Below, piece after piece: positions 58,935 to 64,000 of a stretch of 64,000 nucleotides of DNA. Made by a program: the position numbers and the translations under genes. Every line of letters starts with the position of its first letter. The stretch's first letter is position 1. The stretch lies in NCBI GenBank assembly GCA_025200525.1, contig CM045770.1, positions 120,815,429 through 120,879,428 on the forward strand, written 5' to 3'. This DNA comes from Camellia lanceoleosa. Lineage: Eukaryota; Streptophyta; Magnoliopsida; Ericales; Theaceae. The notes beneath the pieces are model-generated. The model did no database searches and had not been told where the DNA came from. It saw only the letters and a list, made by a program, of their open reading frames with translations.

Positions 58935-60551
58935 TGGTTTGGTTATTTATTTATTTTTATTTTTATTTTTTGTGGCGAGCAAAAAACATAATTTTTGTGG
59001 TGCAAAAAATTATGTCATTTTATAATAGAATTTACAATTTTATGTGATATTGTTATGAGTTACATAGCATGTGCATCTTATTATTATTATTATTTTGTTA
59101 GCATTCTTTCAAACCACATTTTGAAGTTGATTTAAAAAATATTTCTCTAAAGTCAAAACGACATATTATGGAGTGGCCGTAAAAACAAATATCTCCATAT
59201 ACATTGCTATAATCCAATGATTTATGAATTACATGCATTTACCTGTGGATATACTTTAAAAGGTTTTTTTTTTGGTTAACAAATGTTTTAAGGATATATA
59301 TTAAGAAGACATTAAATGAATGCATCAATATTAGCTTCTATAGAAAGTAACACAACTTTAAAAGTTGTCTTAAATAATTTATTTATTTATTTTTATAATA
59401 TTTATAATGAGACCAAAATATCCTTTTGCTTTGTACCCTTCGCCCTTATTTTTGTATGCCTTTTCACTTTCATTCAAATTTGATGTTTTATATTATTTTT
59501 CTAAAAAAAATTAAAATTTAGATTGGTGAAAAAAATTTGAAAAGATCAAATCATAATTATTTTCATATTTTTAGAACTTAAAATAATATTTAAAAATTCA
59601 AATATATATTTTATATTTATTTTTGTCAAACTAATATATAAGTTTGTAAAAATAAATTCTAAATAAAAAATTTAAAAATTAAAGAATTTTTTTTTATAAA
59701 AATAGGGGTACTTATGCCTATATAAAAAAAAAAAAATAAATCTTCAAAAACATCATAATTATTTTTCGTTATACTTTTATATTACCCATGTAAGTGGAGG
59801 AAGTTAAAATCATTTATCGCTTTCTTAGGGCACATGTCAAAAATACAAGTAATTTTTGTATAGTGTGATTGAATTTGACAATAAAGTGTACTAAACTTTT
59901 TCCAAAAATACAATATTAATAGACGCACATTAATCTCCATTCATGTGAATTCTCAAAAATGAAACAAAAAATGTGTCAATAAATATCTTTTCTTACATTA
60001 CATTTCAATTATTTTGACATTGAGAATGATATCCATACATATTTTTCTTACAAAATTTAAGGCAATAATAATGTGGCATTGGTATTCTTAGAATTACTGG
60101 TAGGAATTACTAGTAGAGGTGCACATGCGCTGCATATGATAAATTTTCTTCTTTTTTTTTGTTTTTTTTTGTTATTAGCATTTATAATAGTTTTTAGCTT
60201 TATGTGTTTTACCTTTTTATAATAGTTGCTTTGGCTAGATCGTATGAGTGGGCATTGAATGTATGAAAAAAGAATAAAAATTAGCATAAACATTTCACAT
60301 ATTATCCTATATTTTTATATTAATGTTTAAGTATTAAAATTTTGAGAGTAGATCGAAACCAATCATATAAAATAATTTCCATATCACATGGTTGGACTTC
60401 TTATTATTAAATATATAATTCACCAGGTTATTTTACTTTTGTTATGTATATATATGTAGAAACCACTTGGTAATTAAAAGGTAACGAAATAAAACACCCA
60501 ACTAACATTGTAATATTACTATTATTATTAAAGGTGAAGAAATAAAACATC
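58935..60551. other. AT-rich intergenic DNA
   Basis: Long A/T runs and (TTA)n; no coding region or repeat end recognised. Confidence 0.5.
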
Positions 60552-61600
60552 TGTAGACACCCTATTTTTGACTGACCTTAAGACTCAGACGTCATTGATT
60601 GAGCACTTGGTGATTGCGCTTTTTGTGCTCGTTTTGAGGTTTCAGAGTTTTCGGCTGAATGCCTTGCCTCCAGGTCTCTAAACTCTTTGTGTTTCGGCTC
60701 GGTTTGTGGACCATGCCTTATTCTCCTTGCCTGAGGGAGGGGAGGGGTCTTGTAAACCCCCTTTTGTGGTCGTAGACCACTTTTCCTGTTTGGAGACTAG
60801 TTTCTGATTTTCGGAGCCTTCGGCCACGCGCCTTGTCTCGGGACCACTTAATATTCTCCGTTTAGCGTGGTTTTTGAACCACACCTTGTTTCCTTGGCCT
60901 AGAGGGCCACTGTGCTTTGGGAGACCACTTTTGTGGTCATAAACCACTTTTGGTGCTTGTCAGCTAGTTTTTGGGGCTCTTGGCTGCGGGCCTTACCTCC
61001 CGAACTTTCGTCTTGCATCCGTTTTGGTTTGTTTTTGGTACAAACCTTGTTTTCCTTGTTTGGAAGGTAGTACAAGGGTGGGAGACCATTTCTTCCCTCT
61101 GGAAACCACTTTGCCTTCTGCCAGCCAGTTTTCTAGTCGGGCAACTAGTTTGCTTGGTCTTCGACCACTCCAAGTGGTCGGTTGCTTTTTGTCATATTTT
61201 TGGAGATATTTTTGGCCAGTTGGCACAGCTGGAGAGCACAAGAACCATCCTCCATACACGTATGGAGGGATGGCCTTGAGCCTTAGCTTCTTCAAGAAGC
61301 TTGTGCTTTTGCTCTCTATAAGAGGGTAGCTCCCCCTCCCTCCTCTAGGTTCAACTTTTTGGGTTAGAGAGTGATAGATACACCTTTATCTCTATATCTC
61401 TCCCTTTTTTCATTTTTGTGCCTTAAAGTGCCCTTTTGTCATACTTTAACACACAAACACAAACTTAAACACTATCCCTTTGTTGCTGAGGTGCTTAAGA
61501 GCTGGTTTTGGAGTTTTTGGTTTGGTTTAAGCTTGAAAAACCTGCTGGAGTTGTGGTTTTGAAGATGGTCTTCAAAGGTGAGCCTTTAACTCCTTAAACC
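60552..61600 (+). mobile_element. TAT/Ogre-like LTR, 5' (U3) part
   Basis: Starts TGTAGACACCCTATTTTTGA, as does the minus-strand fragment at 53930. The sequence from 60700 to 61180 contains many GACCAC and GTGGTC words, several as hairpins (GACCACTTTTGTGGTC at about 60925). TATA box CTATAAGA at about 61316, so transcription would start near 61350. The open frames in both strands here lack any domain. The end of this LTR is obscured by another LTR. Confidence 0.6.
61316..61323 (+). promoter_or_regulatory. TATA box of the TAT-like LTR
   Basis: CTATAAGA within TCTCTATAAGAGGGTAGC, followed by C/T-rich sequence typical of a plant transcription start. Confidence 0.55.
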
Positions 61601-61833
61601 CCCATTCTTGCTTAAGCTTTTAGCCTTGCTTGCATATTGTTTTTATAGCGATCCCGGTTGTCCCTTTACTGTTCAGTTGTATTCCGGACTCGGTTCTGTG
61701 AAGTTGTTAGTTGTACTTGTCTTGTTGCCAGCCTTTAAATCGCTTCGTTTGGGTTTTAGGATGTGTTGGGCTTGGTTGATTCAGGTTGGTAGAGTTTTGG
61801 CTCCCATTGTTGTTGCATAGTTTTTGGATGGTT

Positions 61834-62149
61834 CGCTCGAGCGGGTCTTCTTGCGCTCGAGCGAGGTTTACACTCTTCCAGTATTTTGTGTCCCTGCAAA
61901 ACTTCTGCAGGTGTGTTTTCTACGCTCGAGCGGGTCGCGCTCGAGCGGACTTGTTGGAGCTCGAGCGGGTAGTACATTTGTGGTGTAAGTTCTGGGAGGG
62001 GGAAATCCATGCTCGAGCAGACTGGTTTTCGCGCTCGAGCGGATGTACTTTATTCATGTGTCTTGGCGCTCGAGCGAGACTTTTTGCGCTCGAGCGGACC
62101 TAGTTTTTTGTTCTTGACGCTCGAGCGTTGTGTTCTCCGCTCGAGCGGG
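61834..62149. repeat. CGCTCGAGCG palindrome cluster in the last LTR
   Basis: About eleven copies, with pairs such as CGCTCGAGCGGGT-CGCGCTCGAGCGG nearly touching. It is outside the TGTCACGACC-ended subfamilies, so the motif occurs in LTRs of more than one family. Confidence 0.9.
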
Positions 62150-63084
62150 AATGTCACATATCAGTTGGCAGCTAGGCATTTTAAAATCACTTTTTACATT
62201 CACACTCTCTCTCTTACTTTTCTAAAACGCCATTTGACAGCTTCTCTCTCTAAAGTCTTCACTTCTCTCTAAGTGTTGATCTAGCTAGAGTGTTTTCCAA
62301 ACCTTTGGTCCTTACAAAAAAGTTGTTGATCGTCGTGGGCTATCTTGTGATCCAAAAATCTCGGGATTTGGAGCATCTTCATTTTCGTCATCTCCTTCGT
62401 TGGGTTTCATCTTTTGAGGTAGGGATTTCTACTCACAACTATGGGTTTTGACATAGATATTTGGGCATTTTGCTAAATGGTTGATTTTGGGAGTTAGTGT
62501 TTGAAAATGTTGAAAAGGGGGTTTTGTTATTTTGATTCTAAAAATGTGTATTTTGGGCTTCAAAATAATGATATTGTTGTTGGTTGATAATATTTAGACC
62601 ATTGGGTCAATATTTGAGAATGGGGTAGAGAACCCTAATGTGTTGTATAAATTAATTGGTATAATTAATTTGGGAAAATGGTGGTTATATGGAATTGAGT
62701 TGGAAATAATGAAATTGGCTCATTATATGGTAGAATGGTGGAGTTGGATTTATTAATCGCTCCCTTTTTAAAACATTGATATTTTTATCTGTTGGAGCTT
62801 TTATTATCTGTTTAGAAATAATTGTTTAGGCTACCGGTAGAGGGTAGTTGTGATTGTTGTAAACAATGCATGATGATTAGGCAAACTAAAACTAATCAAT
62901 TGGACGTGTCATAGAGTATGACGGTTGATAGAATAAATTAACGTTATGTATTGATTGATTGTGTATATGACTTATATGTATATACATTGTGTGTGGGGGG
63001 GAGGAGATATGGGATGTACTCCACGGTTTAGGGGAAGATAGGAGATGGACCTCTAAACCAGATGTTGTTTGGGAGAAGATAGGA

Positions 63085-63290
63085 GATGGACTCCGCTGAT
63101 ACAGCTCATATGCTTGTCAGTTAATGTGTTGATACAGCTCTTATGCTTATCTATGGAAGTGTTGATATAGCTCATATGCTTATCTGTTGAAGTGTGGATA
63201 CAGCTTGTATGCTTATCTGTTAAAATGTTGATATAGCTTGTATGCTCATCTATCGAAGTACTGATATGGCTTGTATGTTTATCTAGTGTA
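63085..63290. repeat. Cassette of the last LTR (about 6 units)
   Basis: Units of about 36 bp of the form GATACAGCTCATATGCTTAT-CTGTTGAAGTGTT with substitutions; also two units of GGAGATGGAC(C)TCY just before (63035-63095). Confidence 0.85.
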
Positions 63291-63860
63291 AAATGGGAAA
63301 CGTTTAATATGAGTTAATGTCTCATGTAAGTTGTTGGCCAGGTTCTGAGCCGGTGTTGCAAATTGTGAACTTGATAAAAAAAATGGGAAATGAAATGAAA
63401 CATGAATGCAGTTGTCATGTAATGAAAATAGTGTATGAATTGATTTATGGGAATTAAACATTTATCAATTGCTAATGTCTTAGTTATTGCTCATATTGTG
63501 TTTAGCATATCTCTACTGGGCATTGGCTCACCCTTTATGGGACATCATTTTCAGGTACATGTAGCATGCCACCTCCAAGGACATAGCTTAGATGATGTTG
63601 AGAGTTGAGGTCTCTTTTTGGTTTATTTTGTTTGTATTACCTGTATATCAAGCCGAGGGCTTATTTTGTATAGAGTTAGTACTCTTCTTTTGTGTAACCA
63701 AGTGTTGACTTGGAAAGCTGTAAGCCCATAGGGCATTTGCTTTTGTTGTTAACATGTAATATAGTTGTAAGAACTACTCTGAAGAATGGAATTGGATGAT
63801 TTCTCATATATCAATGCATGTCTAAAATAATGGGTTTTATGTATTATTTTGAGGGCGTTA

Positions 63861-64000
63861 CAGTTTTAAGCTTAACTCTAAACTACAAAAAGTTCTAATT
63901 TTGTATGCTTAAGATCTTTGTTTTAGGTCACTTTTGTGTTAGGGGTTGTTTACCCCCTCTTAGGCCTTGTTTGGCCTTGCTTTTGTGCCTTCTTTTTAAG
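63861..64000. other. Sequence after the last LTR, unassigned
   Basis: May be the continuation of the TAT-like LTR interrupted at about 61600 (both sides have GCTTAAG-type words), but I cannot prove the join. Confidence 0.3.

Larger units (their letters stand above)
61601..63860 (+). mobile_element. Further LTR ending GGGCGTTACA
   Basis: The 3' end GAGGGCGTTACA at 63860 is of the usual plant Gypsy LTR form. CTACTGGGCATTGGCTCACC (63513) matches the conserved block near the 3' end of the other LTRs. Contains a CTCGAG cluster and its own cassette. The left edge is not resolved; it lies somewhere between 61600 and 61830. Confidence 0.5.

Noticed and set aside
60678..61329. Overlapping open frames on both strands
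   Set aside because: They follow the GACCAC/GTGGTC repeat field and the U3 of an LTR; no domain and no splice or start context.

Overview
This window is nuclear DNA from a flowering plant, probably a eudicot. It is AT-rich, genes are split by long GT-AG introns, and most of the sequence is retrotransposons, LINEs and small inverted-repeat DNA transposons nested in one another. No bacterial features (operons, ribosome binding sites, CRISPR arrays) and no tRNA or rRNA genes were seen.

Layout. 1-1240: remnant of a TAT/Ogre-like Gypsy element with its primer-binding site. 1613-9850: a minus-strand Tekay/Del-type Gypsy chromovirus element that has lost protease and reverse transcriptase and looks like a recombinant of two subfamilies. 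9852-10013: an unrecognised coding tail. 10797-23577: the one real gene, a ten-exon plus-strand HtrA/DegP-like trypsin-PDZ protein whose three catalytic positions all look substituted; its introns host several TIR elements with clean 8-bp target duplications. 24545-27290: a broken L1-type LINE (minus). 28600-29855: a TATA-containing stretch with a Tourist-like MITE, then a second, shattered HtrA-like protease. 30686-33240: a proline-rich coding scrap next to a 2.3-kb solo LTR. 34692-43900: a non-coding LTR element remnant followed by a tandemly duplicated 2.3-kb unit, itself hit by a perfect solo LTR (39202-41728, TSD AAATG). 43988-53507: a complete plus-strand LTR element with about 2.6-kb LTRs that look nearly identical, yet with a wrecked internal region. 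53508-58934: more LTR fragments and an RTE-type LINE split by another LTR. 60552-64000: a TAT-type LTR start and one further LTR.

The most interesting pattern is in the LTRs rather than the genes. Each LTR family carries a cluster of short self-complementary motifs (cores CTCGAG, CACGTG, CCTAGG or GACCAC/GTGGTC). Between two conserved blocks, the related LTRs also carry a tandem-repeat cassette that differs completely from subfamily to subfamily. The internal region of the 43988-53507 element contains sense-oriented pieces of at least three of these foreign LTR cassette regions. The protein-coding content that could act in the cell is limited to the HtrA-like gene; everything else coding is transposon-derived or broken. 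All identifications were made by reading the sequence; no database search was possible.
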